A stretch of DNA of 64,000 bases from Streptosporangium lutulentum (GCF_030811455.1 NZ_JAUSQU010000001.1:8680001-8744000); one strand, 5' to 3'; shown: positions 16,847-25,841, counted from the stretch's first letter. Program-made: numbers and translations. The notes: generated by a model from the letters alone, not told the origin.

Positions 16847-17568
16847 GCGGGGCCGCGCCGATGCGTGTGCTGGCGAACGCGACGGAGCTCATCGAGTTGC
16901 TGGCCAGCGAGGGCGCCCTCCCGCTCGTCGACGTCGCCACTCAAATCGGGGTGCCGCGATCGAGCATCTACCGCCTCTGCGAAGGGCTCGCCGCCGTCGG
17001 GATGGTCGAGCTGCTGCCCGACTCGAGGGTGCGGCTCTCGACGCGGTGGCTCGCCCTCGCCGACGCGGCCCGCGCCGGCATGTCGGAATGGCGTGGCGCA
17101 CCGGAGGTGCTGGCGCACCTCGTCGAACGCACCGGCCAGACGGCCTTCCTCAGCGTCCCGTACGGCTCGAGCGCCCTGTGCGTCGACTGGTGTCAGGGCC
17201 GGGCGATCGACGTGCTCGCCTACCGGCCGGGAAGCACGATGCCGCTGCACGTCGGCGCGGCCGGCCGGACGTTCGCGGCATACGGGGTGTCGCTGCCCGA
17301 GGGCGAACGGCGGCGACGCACCGAAAAGACGATCATCGACTCCGACGAGCTCGCGGCCGACCGGGAGCGGATCCGGCGCGACGGCTACGCACTGTCCGAG
17401 GAGGACGTCACGGTCGGCATCGGCGCGGTCGGTGTGCCGATCCTGGCGCCCGACGGCACGCTGCGCGGCGCGCTGTCGCTCGGCGGACTCGTCGAGGACG
17501 TCCGGAAGCACCGCGACGAGTTCGTCGCGGAGCTGCGCACCGGTGTGGAGCGGCTGTCCGCAGTGTAG
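16843..17568 (+). CDS. IclR-family transcriptional regulator (second of a tandem pair)
   Basis: A 241-residue IclR protein starting at the GTG at 16843, which overlaps the previous stop, with GAGGAGG four bases before it. The winged helix (VDVATQIGVPRSSIYRLCEG) and effector domain (VTVGIGAVGVPILAPDGTLRGALSLGG) are both present. It is clearly homologous to but divergent from its neighbour, so the pair is an old duplication. Likely role: repression or activation of the transporter and dehydrogenase genes that follow. Confidence 0.9.
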   Translation: MSGAAPMRVLANATELIELLASEGALPLVDVATQIGVPRSSIYRLCEGLAAVGMVELLPDSRVRLSTRWLALADAARAGMSEWRGAPEVLAHLVERTGQTAFLSVPYGSSALCVDWCQGRAIDVLAYRPGSTMPLHVGAAGRTFAAYGVSLPEGERRRRTEKTIIDSDELAADRERIRRDGYALSEEDVTVGIGAVGVPILAPDGTLRGALSLGGLVEDVRKHRDEFVAELRTGVERLSAV

Positions 17569-17602
17569 GGGGATTCCGGTAGCTGGGCGCAGAAATTCTT
17601 GC

Positions 17603-17632
17603 TTGGCGGACGCCATGTTCATCTGCTAAGAC
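17603..17632 (+). promoter_or_regulatory. Candidate promoter with overlapping palindrome before the MHS transporter
   Basis: TTGGCG (17603-17608) and TAAGAC (17627-17632) are 18 bp apart, with a TG one base ahead of the -10. A 12-bp palindrome TGGCGGACGCCA (17604-17615) overlaps the -35, a good place for a repressor such as the upstream IclR proteins. The start codon is 98 bp beyond. Confidence 0.4.
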
Positions 17633-17729
17633 TGTGTCCCACAGCACAACCTTGCCGGAACACCGTGCGCACGTCGGTCGATTGGGGGCGTTCCGGCGGA
17701 GCCTCACGGACGAGGTCGGAGGAAGCCCT

Positions 17730-19097
17730 ATGGCTACCGCTACACCAGCAAACACCACCGCAAAAACACGCCCCGGCGCGAAGCGCTCGACCGTCGCGGC
17801 CGTCTTCGGCAACTACATCGAGTACGTCGACTTCGGCTCGTACGGCTTCATGGCCGCGATCATCGGCGCGAACTTCTTCCCAGGAGACGCCTCGGCGCAG
17901 CTGCTGTCGTCGCTCGCCGTCTTCGGCGTCACCTTCTTCTTCCGGCCCGTCGGCGGCGTCCTCTGGGGCTACGTCGGAGACCGCTACGGCCGGAAGAACG
18001 CGCTCGTCTGGGCGATCGTCCTCATGAGCCTCTCGACAGCGCTCATCGGCGTGCTGCCGAACTACACCGCGATCGGCATCGCCGCCCCGATCCTGCTCGT
18101 CCTCCTCCGTTCGCTCCAGGGCATCTCGATCGGCGGCGAGTTCGCGGGCGCCGGCACGTTCATCACCGAGACCGCACCGCCCAACCGCCGGGGCGTCTGG
18201 TCGAGCTACATCTCGGTGAGCGCCGCCCTCGGCACGCTGACCGCGAGCACGCTTGTGCTCGCCCTCACCGTCACCCTGACGTCGGCGCAGATGTCGTCGT
18301 GGGGTTGGCGCATCCCGTTCCTGCTCGCCCTGCCGATCGGCGTCGTAGCGCTCGTCATGCGGGCGAAGGCCGTGGAGACCGAGGTCTTCGTCAAGCTACG
18401 TGAGAAGGAGAAGGCGCCGGTCAACCCCTTCAAGGGCTTCGGCAAGGAGGAAGTGAAGAGCATCCTCATCGTCGCCGTCTTCGCGAGTGCGGCCGGCCTC
18501 GGCATCTACTACTTCTTCACGTACTTCAACGTTTTTCTCAGCACGACGGTCGGCCTCGGCAGCTCCACGGCGATCGGCCTCACCGCGATCGGCCTGATCC
18601 TCTACTCGCTCATGTGCCCGTTCGCCGGCCTGATCGGCGACCTCTGGGGCCGCAAGAGGCCGTTCGTCATCTCGCTCATCGTCTTGGGCCTGGTCGCGGT
18701 GCCGGTCTTCATGCTCCTCAGAGCCGGCATCGTCGCGGCCATCGCCGGCCTGATCCTCTTCGGGCTGGCGCAGTCGGTCGTCAACGTGTCGACGTCCGTC
18801 GTGCTCGCCGAGATGTTCCGGGCGCGGTCCCGCATGAGCGGTGGCGCGATCGGCCACAACATCGGCCTCGCCCTCGTCGGTGGCACCGGACCGCTCGTCG
18901 CCGCCGCCCTCGTCTCGTCGACGGGCAACCCGCTGGCCCCCGGCTTCTACCTCGGCGCGGTGGCCCTCCTGGCCGGCGTGATCACGTGGATCTTCCTGCC
19001 CGAGACGGGTAAGCGGTCGATGTTCGCCGACGAGAGTGAGTCGCTCAAGGCGCAGGAGCTCAAGCTGGACGGCTCGACGACGCCGGCTCAGGCCTGA
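17730..19097 (+). CDS. MFS transporter, metabolite:H+ symporter (MHS) type
   Basis: A 455-residue 12-helix transporter. The ATG at 17730 has GGAGGAAG seven bases upstream. The opening FGNYIEYVDFGSYGFMA matches the E-x-x-D-F-x-x-Y-G motif of MHS-type symporters (ShiA, ProP, KgtP). The loop 2-3 signature GYVGDRYGRKNAL and RSLQGISIGGEFAGAGT are present. These import organic acids or aromatic acids with protons. Heading the catabolic cluster after two IclR genes, it probably brings in the substrate that the dehydrogenases oxidise. A hairpin terminator follows at 19110. Confidence 0.88.
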   Translation: MATATPANTTAKTRPGAKRSTVAAVFGNYIEYVDFGSYGFMAAIIGANFFPGDASAQLLSSLAVFGVTFFFRPVGGVLWGYVGDRYGRKNALVWAIVLMSLSTALIGVLPNYTAIGIAAPILLVLLRSLQGISIGGEFAGAGTFITETAPPNRRGVWSSYISVSAALGTLTASTLVLALTVTLTSAQMSSWGWRIPFLLALPIGVVALVMRAKAVETEVFVKLREKEKAPVNPFKGFGKEEVKSILIVAVFASAAGLGIYYFFTYFNVFLSTTVGLGSSTAIGLTAIGLILYSLMCPFAGLIGDLWGRKRPFVISLIVLGLVAVPVFMLLRAGIVAAIAGLILFGLAQSVVNVSTSVVLAEMFRARSRMSGGAIGHNIGLALVGGTGPLVAAALVSSTGNPLAPGFYLGAVALLAGVITWIFLPETGKRSMFADESESLKAQELKLDGSTTPAQA

Positions 19098-19109
19098 GGT
19101 GTTCGCACG

Positions 19110-19149
19110 CATGGTGCCGGCTCGCCTCTTCCGGCGGGACGGCACCATG
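19110..19149 (+). terminator. Hairpin terminator after the transporter gene
   Basis: Complementary arms CATGGTGCCG (19110-19119) and CGGCACCATG (19140-19149) with further CGCC/GGCG pairing inside form a long stem 12 bp after the stop codon. No strong U-tract follows, as usual in actinomycetes. Confidence 0.65.
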
Positions 19150-19205
19150 CCGTTAGGAGTCAGGGGACGGTTCGTCCCACCGCCGACGACGAAGGACCCG
19201 GGAAC

Positions 19206-19631
19206 ATGAGTGAGACAACAGGCGGCAGTGCCTTCGAGCGCGGTGCGCGGATGCGCCGTCAGGTGCTCGGGGCGCGCCACGTCGACGCGAACGGAGGCTC
19301 CGACCCCGAGGCCATGACCCCGCTCCAGCGGATGGTCACCGAGTTCGGCTGGGGCACGGTGTGGACCCGCGAGGAGCTCGCCCCGCAGCAGCGCAGCCTT
19401 GTCACAGTGGCCATGCTCATCGCGCTCAACCGTCCGCACGAGCTGCGCCTCCACGTGAAAGGGGCGCTGCGCAACGGCCTGACGGAGGACGCCGTCCGCG
19501 AGATCGCGGTGCACGCGGTCGCGTACTGCGGGTTCCCGGCCGCGATCGACGCGAGCCGGGTGATCGAGGACGTCATCGAGCAGGTGCGCGCGGAAGCGGG
19601 CTCCGAACTCGGTGGCTCGGAACCGAGCTGA
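19206..19631 (+). CDS. Carboxymuconolactone decarboxylase-like (CMD) family protein
   Basis: A 141-residue protein of the PcaC/AhpD-like CMD fold. It has the conserved EFGWGTVWTREELAPQQRSL start and the helical HVKGALRNGLTEDAVREIAVH...YCGFPAA region of gamma-carboxymuconolactone decarboxylases. It lacks a CxxC pair, so it is not an AhpD-type peroxidase helper. The next gene encodes an alpha/beta hydrolase of the size of beta-ketoadipate enol-lactonase; PcaC and PcaD are neighbours or fused in many bacteria, so these may be paralogues working on a related ring-cleavage lactone. Substrate uncertain. Confidence 0.82.
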   Translation: MSETTGGSAFERGARMRRQVLGARHVDANGGSDPEAMTPLQRMVTEFGWGTVWTREELAPQQRSLVTVAMLIALNRPHELRLHVKGALRNGLTEDAVREIAVHAVAYCGFPAAIDASRVIEDVIEQVRAEAGSELGGSEPS

Positions 19632-19641
19632 GACGGAAATC

Positions 19642-20373
19642 ATGACGCGCCCGCATGCCGCACCGGTCGTCCTGCTGCACCCTGTCGCGCTCGACGCGCA
19701 CGTCGCCGACTGGCTTGACGTGCCCGGTCTCCAGGCCCTCTCGCTCCCCGGCACCGGCGCCCCCGGTGCCGGCGCCGCCCGACCGCCCGGGTCCCTCGTC
19801 GAGCTTGCCGACTGGGTTGCCGGACGGCTGACCCAGCCTGTCCATCTCGCCGGCTGTTCGCTCGGCGGGATGGTCGCCATGCACGTCGCGCTGCGACACC
19901 CCGGCCTCGTGCTCTCCCTCCTGGCGGCGTTCACCACCGCTCGGACCGACCGGGACGCCGTCCTGGCGAGGGCCGGGCACACGGAGCGGGTCGGCGCGCC
20001 GGCGCTCGTGAGCGAGACGCTCGAGCGGTGGTTCACCCATGAGGCACTCACGGCGACGCCACGTCCCGCGCCGATCACGTATGCCGCCGAACGCCTCCGC
20101 GCGGCCGACACCGTGGCGCTCGCCGCGACGTGGCGGGCGATCGCGGACCACGACGTGCAGGACGACCTCGGGCGTGTCGGCGTGCCGACGACGTTCGTCG
20201 CAGGCCGGCGCGACCGGTCGGTGTCGATCGAGTCCGTGCGAGCGGCGTCCTCGCAGGTGCCGGGATCCCGGCTCGTCGAGACGGACGACGCGCACATGGG
20301 CCTGCTCGAACAGCCGGGCCGGTTCTCGTCACTCGTCGGGGCCCATGTCGACTGGGCAAATAATTCTCGCTAA
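19642..20373 (+). CDS. Alpha/beta-fold hydrolase (enol-lactonase-like)
   Basis: A 243-residue alpha/beta hydrolase starting at the ATG at 19642, ten bp after the CMD stop. The nucleophile elbow is GCSLGG (serine near residue 75), the acid is probably the Asp in AGRRDRSVS, and the base His lies in DDAHMGLLEQPG. Size and partner recall 3-oxoadipate enol-lactonase (PcaD). It probably opens a lactone or hydrolyses an ester in the cluster's pathway. An AT-rich gap with a palindrome separates it from the five-gene dehydrogenase operon. Confidence 0.8.
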   Translation: MTRPHAAPVVLLHPVALDAHVADWLDVPGLQALSLPGTGAPGAGAARPPGSLVELADWVAGRLTQPVHLAGCSLGGMVAMHVALRHPGLVLSLLAAFTTARTDRDAVLARAGHTERVGAPALVSETLERWFTHEALTATPRPAPITYAAERLRAADTVALAATWRAIADHDVQDDLGRVGVPTTFVAGRRDRSVSIESVRAASSQVPGSRLVETDDAHMGLLEQPGRFSSLVGAHVDWANNSR

Positions 20374-20395
20374 ATAGACGCTTGGTCCGGCACAT

Positions 20396-20412
20396 GATAG
20401 AATTGTTTTATC
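20396..20412. promoter_or_regulatory. AT-rich imperfect palindrome before the dehydrogenase operon
   Basis: A 17-bp element with ends GATA and TATC and inner AA/TT symmetry (six of eight half-site positions paired) stands out in GC-rich DNA. It lies 38 bp before the ATG at 20451. It is a candidate operator for one of the IclR proteins. Inference only. Confidence 0.35.
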
Positions 20413-20450
20413 GTCAGTGAGCTGCTTCAGTCACTCCCAAGGGAATCCAC

Positions 20451-21329
20451 ATGTTCAGCGAAGAACCCTCCGGCCTGGTGGCGGTGACCGGTGCCACCGG
20501 CGCCCTCGGATCGCGAGTTGCTGCCCGTCTGGCCCAGCGTGGGGTGCCGATGGCCCTCGTCGCGCGCGACCCGTCCCGCCTGCCGGCGCTCGTCGGCGCG
20601 GAGCACCGCGGGCCGGCCGGCTACGGCGACGACGCCGCGATGCGGGGTGCGTTGGAGGGCGTGCGGACCCTTTTCCTCGTGTCCGGCGGCCTCTCTCCAC
20701 GCCGGTTCGAGGAGCACGCGTGCGCCATCGATGCCGCCGTGGCCTGCGGTGTGCAGTACATCGTGTACGTCTCCCTCGTCGGCGCCGCCGAGCACGCCAC
20801 CTTCGCCCACTCGCACGACCACTGGCAGACCGAGCAGTACCTCGCCGCGAGCCCCGTGCGCTGGACGGTCCTGCGCCCCTCGATCTACGCGAGCATGCTC
20901 ACGGCCCGGGCCGACGAGCAGGGCGTGATCCGAGGGCCGGCCGGCGACGGGCGGTTCGCCGCGGTCGACCACGACGACATCGCGGACGTCGCGGCGGAAG
21001 TGCTCGCGCCGGGACCGTCCGGCCCGCGCGACGTCGACGCCGCGATCCTCGAGATCACCGGGCCGGAGGCCGTCACCATGGGTGAGGCCGCCGAGCAGCT
21101 CACCCGGGCCACGGGGCGGCACTACGTGTACGAGCCCGAATCGGTCGAGGACGCCATCGCGTGGCGCAGCCGCACCGACGACCCGCACGAGGTGGAGCGC
21201 TGGATCTCGTGGTTCCAGGCGATCGCGAAGGGCGAGTTCGGCTCGCTCACCGACGTGGTCCCGGCCTTCACCGGCCACCGCGCGTCGACCGTCGCGGAGA
21301 GTGTGGCCCGCAGACAGGCACAGCGATGA
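20451..21329 (+). CDS. NmrA-type NAD(P)-binding protein (atypical SDR)
   Basis: A 292-residue Rossmann protein with the N-terminal glycine motif TGATGALG and the NmrA/HSCARG-like layout. It has no Tyr-x-x-x-Lys of classical SDRs, and its substrate half includes WTVLRPSIYASML. Such proteins are reductases (azoreductase- or quinone-reductase-like) or redox sensors. The ATG has AAGGGAA nine bases upstream. Its stop overlaps the next start (ATGA at 21326), making it the first gene of a tightly coupled five-gene operon. Confidence 0.82.
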   Translation: MFSEEPSGLVAVTGATGALGSRVAARLAQRGVPMALVARDPSRLPALVGAEHRGPAGYGDDAAMRGALEGVRTLFLVSGGLSPRRFEEHACAIDAAVACGVQYIVYVSLVGAAEHATFAHSHDHWQTEQYLAASPVRWTVLRPSIYASMLTARADEQGVIRGPAGDGRFAAVDHDDIADVAAEVLAPGPSGPRDVDAAILEITGPEAVTMGEAAEQLTRATGRHYVYEPESVEDAIAWRSRTDDPHEVERWISWFQAIAKGEFGSLTDVVPAFTGHRASTVAESVARRQAQR

Positions 21330-22306
21330 GCGCGCCAGTGGTCGGGATCGTCGGCGCCGGGAGCATCGGCCTCGCCATGGCGGTCGTCTTCGCCAAGGCG
21401 GGGAGCCGCGTTCAGGTCCACGAACCGTCGAGCGAGATGGCCGCCGGCGTGCGGTCCCGGCTCGACGAACGCCTCCGGCTCCTGCTCGAGACCGGCCTCC
21501 TGACCGAGTCGCCCGCCGACGTCGCGGCGCGGGTCTCGGTGGGGGCCGACCTCGCGGCGGCGATCGGCGACGTCGACCTCGTCTTCGAGTGCACGCCGGA
21601 GGATCTCGAGACCAAGCGCGCGGTGTTCCGGGAGATCGCCGCCGCCGCGCCACCCCACGCGATCCTCGCGTCCACGTCCTCGGCGTTCGGGGCCGGCGAG
21701 TTCGCGGACGAGCTCGCCGGGCGCGAACGCTGTCTTGTGCTGCACCCGGCCAACCCGCCCTACCTCATCCGCGTCGTGGAGGTCGTGCCCGCGCCGTTCA
21801 CGGCGGAGGACGTCGTGTCCCGCGCCACGGAGCTGTTGCGGGCGGCGCACCTCATGCCGGTGGTGCTCGGCGCGGAGGTGACGGGCTTCGTCTACAACCG
21901 TCTGCAGGGCGCCGTGCTCCGGGAGGCCTACTGCCTCGTCCGCGACGGCGTCGTCGACGTCGAGGGGCTCGACACGATCGTGCGCGAGGGCCTCGGGCTG
22001 CGCTGGACGGTCGTCGGCCCGTTCGAGACCGCCGACCTCAACACCCGCGGCGGCATCGCCGCCCACGCGGCCCGCCTCGGGCCGGCCTACGAGCGGATGG
22101 GGGCGGAGCGGGGGCAGCACGACCCGTGGACGCCCGAGCTCGTCGCGGAGGTGACCGCGCAACGCCGGGAAATCCTCCCGCTCGACGAGTGGGAGGCACG
22201 CACGATGTGGCGTGACCGGCACCTGGCCGGCTTGCGGCGCCATCTCGACCAACAGGACGAACGGCGCCTGGCGCCGGCGGAGTCGATCGGAAAGGAACTC
22301 CCATGA
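21326..22306 (+). CDS. 3-hydroxyacyl-CoA dehydrogenase-family oxidoreductase
   Basis: A 326-residue protein of the two-domain 3-hydroxyacyl-CoA dehydrogenase family. The N-terminal NAD site is VGIVGAGSIGLAMA, the catalytic serine/histidine region is STSSAFGA...HPANPPYL...VEVVPAP, and an all-alpha C-terminal domain follows. Single-function members of this length include carnitine dehydrogenase and L-gulonate 3-dehydrogenase, so the substrate need not be a CoA ester. Both ends overlap neighbours by ATGA. It probably oxidises a 3-hydroxy acid in the cluster's pathway. Confidence 0.87.
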   Translation: MSAPVVGIVGAGSIGLAMAVVFAKAGSRVQVHEPSSEMAAGVRSRLDERLRLLLETGLLTESPADVAARVSVGADLAAAIGDVDLVFECTPEDLETKRAVFREIAAAAPPHAILASTSSAFGAGEFADELAGRERCLVLHPANPPYLIRVVEVVPAPFTAEDVVSRATELLRAAHLMPVVLGAEVTGFVYNRLQGAVLREAYCLVRDGVVDVEGLDTIVREGLGLRWTVVGPFETADLNTRGGIAAHAARLGPAYERMGAERGQHDPWTPELVAEVTAQRREILPLDEWEARTMWRDRHLAGLRRHLDQQDERRLAPAESIGKELP

Positions 22307-23814
22307 GTGAAGCCACCCTGGAGGCGTCGCCCGGCGTCGGCCGGCGGACGACGCCGATCCACGGGCACGAGGTGCCCACCGGCATACACATCGGGGGCAG
22401 GTGGATCGACCTCGACGCGACGTTCGACGTGACGGACCCGGCGACGGGCTCGGCCTTCGCGGCAGTGTCCGACGCGTCCGAGGCCGAAGCCCTTCAGGCG
22501 CTTGACGCCGCGGAGAAGGCACAGCGCGCCTGGGGGTCGCTGAACCCGCGCCGGCGGGCGCGTCTGCTGCGCCACGCGCACGACCTCGTGCGCGAGCGCG
22601 CCGATGCGTTCATCGACGTCATGGTCGTCGAGAGCGGCAAGCCGCGCGCCGAGGCGGCCGCCGAGTTCGAACTGTCGATGGGCTTCTTCGAGTGGTCGAT
22701 CGAACAGATCGGCCACCTGCACGGCGACTTCGGGCCCGGCTCCAACCCCGGCTACCGCGTCGTGACGTCGCTGCAGCCCATCGGCCCCAGCCTGCTCATC
22801 ACGCCCTGGAACTTCCCGATGCTCATGGGCGCCCGTAAGATGAGCGCGGCTCTCGCGGCAGGGTGCACGCTCGTCGTGAAGTCGGCGCAGCAGACCCCGT
22901 TCACCATCGCCCTGCTGGTGCAGGCGCTGCAGGACGCCGGGGTGCCGGACGGGGTCGTCAACCTCATCCACACGATGCGTTCGGAAGCCGCCTCCACGAC
23001 CCTGCTCGCCGACCGGCGCCTCAAGAAGCTGAGCTTCACCGGCTCCACCGCGGTGGGGTCGCACCTGCTCACGCTCGCCGCACGGCACATCACGCACTCG
23101 TCGATGGAGCTCGGCGGCAACGCGCCGTTCATCGTGCTCGATGACGCGGACGTCGACCTCGCAGTGCGCGAGGCGGTCGTCTGCAAGTTCCGCAACGCAG
23201 GTCAGGCGTGCGTCGCGGCGAACCGCATCATCCTGCATCGCGACATCGCCGACGAGTTCACCGAGAAGTTCACCGCGGCGGCCGAGGCGCTCAAGATCGG
23301 CCCGGGCTTCGCCGACGGCGTGCAGATGGGACCGATGATCTCGGCCCAGCAGCGGCAGCGGATCGACCAGCTCGTGCGGGGTGCGGTCGCGGAAGGGGCG
23401 GAGCTCCTCACGGGCGGCAAGGCCGTACCCGGTGAGGGGTTCTTCTACGAGCCGACGGTGCTGCGTGGCGCCGGCCGGTCGTCGCGGCTCGCGTGCGACG
23501 AGCTGTTCGGCCCCGTCGCGATGCTCTACACGGTCGACTCGGTCGCCGAGGCGATCGACTTCGCCAACGACACCGAGTACGGCCTGTCCGCGTACCTGTT
23601 CACGCGCGACATCTCGCGTGCCATCCGCATCGGCGAAGAGCTCGAATGCGGCATGGTCGGGGTGAACCGCGGCATCATGGCGGACCCGGTGGCGCCTTTC
23701 GGCGGCACCAAGGCCTCCGGCCTGGGCCGCGAGGGCGGCGACCAGGGCGTCAAGGAATTCCTCGAAGCGCACTACATCGCGCTCACCATCGACGACGAGA
23801 GGGCGCAGTGGTGA
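22303..23814 (+). CDS. NAD(P)-dependent aldehyde dehydrogenase, succinate-semialdehyde dehydrogenase-like
   Basis: A 503-residue ALDH of normal length. Landmarks: TPWNFPM, the cofactor-proximal SFTGSTAVG, general base Glu269 in MELGGNAPF, nucleophile Cys303 in GQACVAANRI, and EELECGMVGVNRG near the end, where GabD-type enzymes have a similar GMVGVN turn. It oxidises an aldehyde to an acid. Translationally coupled on both sides, and the next gene is an iron-type alcohol dehydrogenase. The pair could turn a hydroxy acid such as 4-hydroxybutyrate into a dicarboxylate; that substrate is a hypothesis. Confidence 0.9.
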   Translation: MSEATLEASPGVGRRTTPIHGHEVPTGIHIGGRWIDLDATFDVTDPATGSAFAAVSDASEAEALQALDAAEKAQRAWGSLNPRRRARLLRHAHDLVRERADAFIDVMVVESGKPRAEAAAEFELSMGFFEWSIEQIGHLHGDFGPGSNPGYRVVTSLQPIGPSLLITPWNFPMLMGARKMSAALAAGCTLVVKSAQQTPFTIALLVQALQDAGVPDGVVNLIHTMRSEAASTTLLADRRLKKLSFTGSTAVGSHLLTLAARHITHSSMELGGNAPFIVLDDADVDLAVREAVVCKFRNAGQACVAANRIILHRDIADEFTEKFTAAAEALKIGPGFADGVQMGPMISAQQRQRIDQLVRGAVAEGAELLTGGKAVPGEGFFYEPTVLRGAGRSSRLACDELFGPVAMLYTVDSVAEAIDFANDTEYGLSAYLFTRDISRAIRIGEELECGMVGVNRGIMADPVAPFGGTKASGLGREGGDQGVKEFLEAHYIALTIDDERAQW

Positions 23815-25055
23815 TGTCCCGCAACGTCAACCTCACCGGCTTCGGGGTCGTCCGACAGCCGAAGACGATCCTGTTCGGGCCCGGCGAGCGACGCTCGATC
23901 GCCGGAACCGTCGCCGCGATCGGCAGCCGGGCGCTCATCGTCACCGATCGGCGGATGGAGCAGAGCGCCGAGTTCGCCGAAATCCTCCGGTCGCTGGCCG
24001 AGCGAGGCGCCGACGTGTCGGTCTACGCCGACGTCGAGGCCGAACTGCCGCGCACCAACGTCGAGGACCTGCTCGCCACGCAGGACGGGCGCACGTTCGA
24101 CGTCGTCGTCGGAGTCGGCGGCGGGAGCTGCCTCGACATGGCCAAGATCGCGGCGGTCATGCTCGCGCACGGCGGCTCCGTGTCCGACTACTACGGCGAG
24201 TTCAAAGTGCCCGGGCCGACCGTGCCGATCGTCACCGTGCCCACCACGGGTGGCACAGGCGCCGAGTCGACCTGCATCTCGGTCGTCTACGACCCCGACC
24301 TCGGGATGAAGGTGGGCATCGCGAGCCCGTACCTCGAGGCGACCGCCGCGGTGGTCGACCCCGTCTTCACCCTGACATGCCCGCCCGGCCTCACGGCGGC
24401 CACGGGAGCCGACGCCTTTTCGCACCTCGTCGAAGCCTTCACCGCTCGCTCGAAGAACCCCGAGCCCGGCACCCAGGACCGCTACGTCTACGTCGGCAAG
24501 AACGTCCTCACCGACGAGCACTGCCGGGTCGGCATCCGGCTGCTCGGCACCTCACTCGAGCGGGTCATGGCGGCTCCGGACGACCTTGAGGCGCGCAGCG
24601 ACACCATGCGGGCCGCGCTGCACGCGGGGCTCGCCATCAACACAACCGGCACCGCGGCCGCGCACGCACTCCAGTCGCCCATCGGGGCACTCACCCACAC
24701 TCCGCACGGGTTCGGCGTCGGCGCCCTGCTGCCGTACGTCATGCGGTTCAACCTGCCGGAGCGCATTCCGGAGTTCGCGGAGATCGGGCGGCTGCTCGGT
24801 GTGGCCGACGCCACCGCCGACGACCTCGACCAGGCCCACGCCGGCATCGAACGCGTCGACGAGATCCTGCTGGCCATCGGCGTGCCCGGCGACCTCGCGG
24901 AGCTCGGCCTCGACGCCGACGCCATTCCGAAGGTCGCAGCCCAGGCGATGCAGGCGACCCGCCTGACCGCGAACAACCCACGCGCGCTCACGACGGAGTC
25001 GATGCAGCTGATCCTCGACAAGGCCTTCAAGGGAGATCGGTCGTGGTGGTCATGA
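23814..25055 (+). CDS. Iron-containing (group III) alcohol dehydrogenase
   Basis: A 413-residue group III alcohol dehydrogenase. The start is one of GTG 23808, GTG 23811 or ATG 23814; ATG is preferred for its roughly 10-bp distance from GAGAGGG. Features: GVGGGSCLDMAK nucleotide loop, PTTGGTGAESTCISV, GADAFSHLVEAFT with a metal-binding His, and THTPHGFGVGALLPYVMRFN with another. Relatives include 4-hydroxybutyrate and hydroxyacid-oxoacid dehydrogenases. With the neighbouring ALDH it would give alcohol-to-acid oxidation. Overlaps the next gene by 13 bp. Confidence 0.9.
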   Translation: MSRNVNLTGFGVVRQPKTILFGPGERRSIAGTVAAIGSRALIVTDRRMEQSAEFAEILRSLAERGADVSVYADVEAELPRTNVEDLLATQDGRTFDVVVGVGGGSCLDMAKIAAVMLAHGGSVSDYYGEFKVPGPTVPIVTVPTTGGTGAESTCISVVYDPDLGMKVGIASPYLEATAAVVDPVFTLTCPPGLTAATGADAFSHLVEAFTARSKNPEPGTQDRYVYVGKNVLTDEHCRVGIRLLGTSLERVMAAPDDLEARSDTMRAALHAGLAINTTGTAAAHALQSPIGALTHTPHGFGVGALLPYVMRFNLPERIPEFAEIGRLLGVADATADDLDQAHAGIERVDEILLAIGVPGDLAELGLDADAIPKVAAQAMQATRLTANNPRALTTESMQLILDKAFKGDRSWWS

Positions 25056-25831
25056 CCGGGGCGTATGTCGACATCTTCTCCCTCGCGGGCAAGCGCGCGA
25101 TCGTCACCGGCGCCAGCAGCGGCATCGGACGGGCGATCGCCGTCGGCATCGCCGCTGCGGGCGCGAACGTCGCACTCGTGTCGCGCAGCACGGCGCAGCT
25201 AGAGGAGACCCAGACGCTCATCGCCGAGGCCGGGGGAACCTCCCATGTCGTCGCGGCCGACCTCTCGTCGACCGAAGAGGTGGTCCGGCTGACCGACGCC
25301 GCGGAGGCAGCCCTCGGCGGGCCGATCGACATCGTCGTGCACTCGGCGGGCACCCAGCACCGCGAGGCGGCCCTTACCTTCCCGCTGGACGCCTGGGAAC
25401 GGGTCCTCCAGGTCAACCTCACGGCGCCGTTCCTGCTCAGCCAGGAGATCGGCCGCCGGCAGATCGCCGCAAAACGCCCTGGGAACCACGTGTTCGTCGC
25501 CTCCCTGACGAGCATCCTCGGCCTGCCGAACCTCGTCGCCTACAACGCCGCCAAGTCGGGACTGATGGGCGTCGTGCGAGCACTCAGCCGCGAATGGGCC
25601 AGCCAGGGCATCCGGGTGAACGGCATCTCGCCCGGCTACGTCGAAACGGCGATGACAAAGGACCTCTTCGCCGACCCCGAGCGCCGGCAGAAGCTGCTCG
25701 ACCGCATCCCGACGGGACGGTTCGGCACAACCGAGGAGCTCGTGGCGCCGACCGTCTTCCTGGCCTCGAACGCGTCGGCCTACATGACCGGTCAGCTGCT
25801 CATCATCGACGGGGGATGGGCCGGAGCATGA
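25043..25831 (+). CDS. Classical short-chain dehydrogenase/reductase
   Basis: A 262-residue classical SDR with TGASSGIGRA cofactor loop, VHSAGTQ (NAG-type motif), catalytic Ser in SLTSI, YNAAK, and the C-terminal GGWAGA ending. GTG at 25043 is favoured because AGGGAGA lies eight bases upstream; an ATG at 25052 overlaps the previous stop. Its closest look is to 2-deoxy-gluconate or keto-deoxy-gluconate dehydrogenases (KduD-like). It is the last gene of the operon; an inverted repeat at 25842 may end transcription. Confidence 0.88.
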   Translation: MVVMTGAYVDIFSLAGKRAIVTGASSGIGRAIAVGIAAAGANVALVSRSTAQLEETQTLIAEAGGTSHVVAADLSSTEEVVRLTDAAEAALGGPIDIVVHSAGTQHREAALTFPLDAWERVLQVNLTAPFLLSQEIGRRQIAAKRPGNHVFVASLTSILGLPNLVAYNAAKSGLMGVVRALSREWASQGIRVNGISPGYVETAMTKDLFADPERRQKLLDRIPTGRFGTTEELVAPTVFLASNASAYMTGQLLIIDGGWAGA

Positions 25832-25841
25832 GCGAGGCCGG

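Noticed and set aside
18396-20297. Long minus-strand frame across the transporter and CMD genes
   Set aside because: Crosses two genes and a terminator; no family features.
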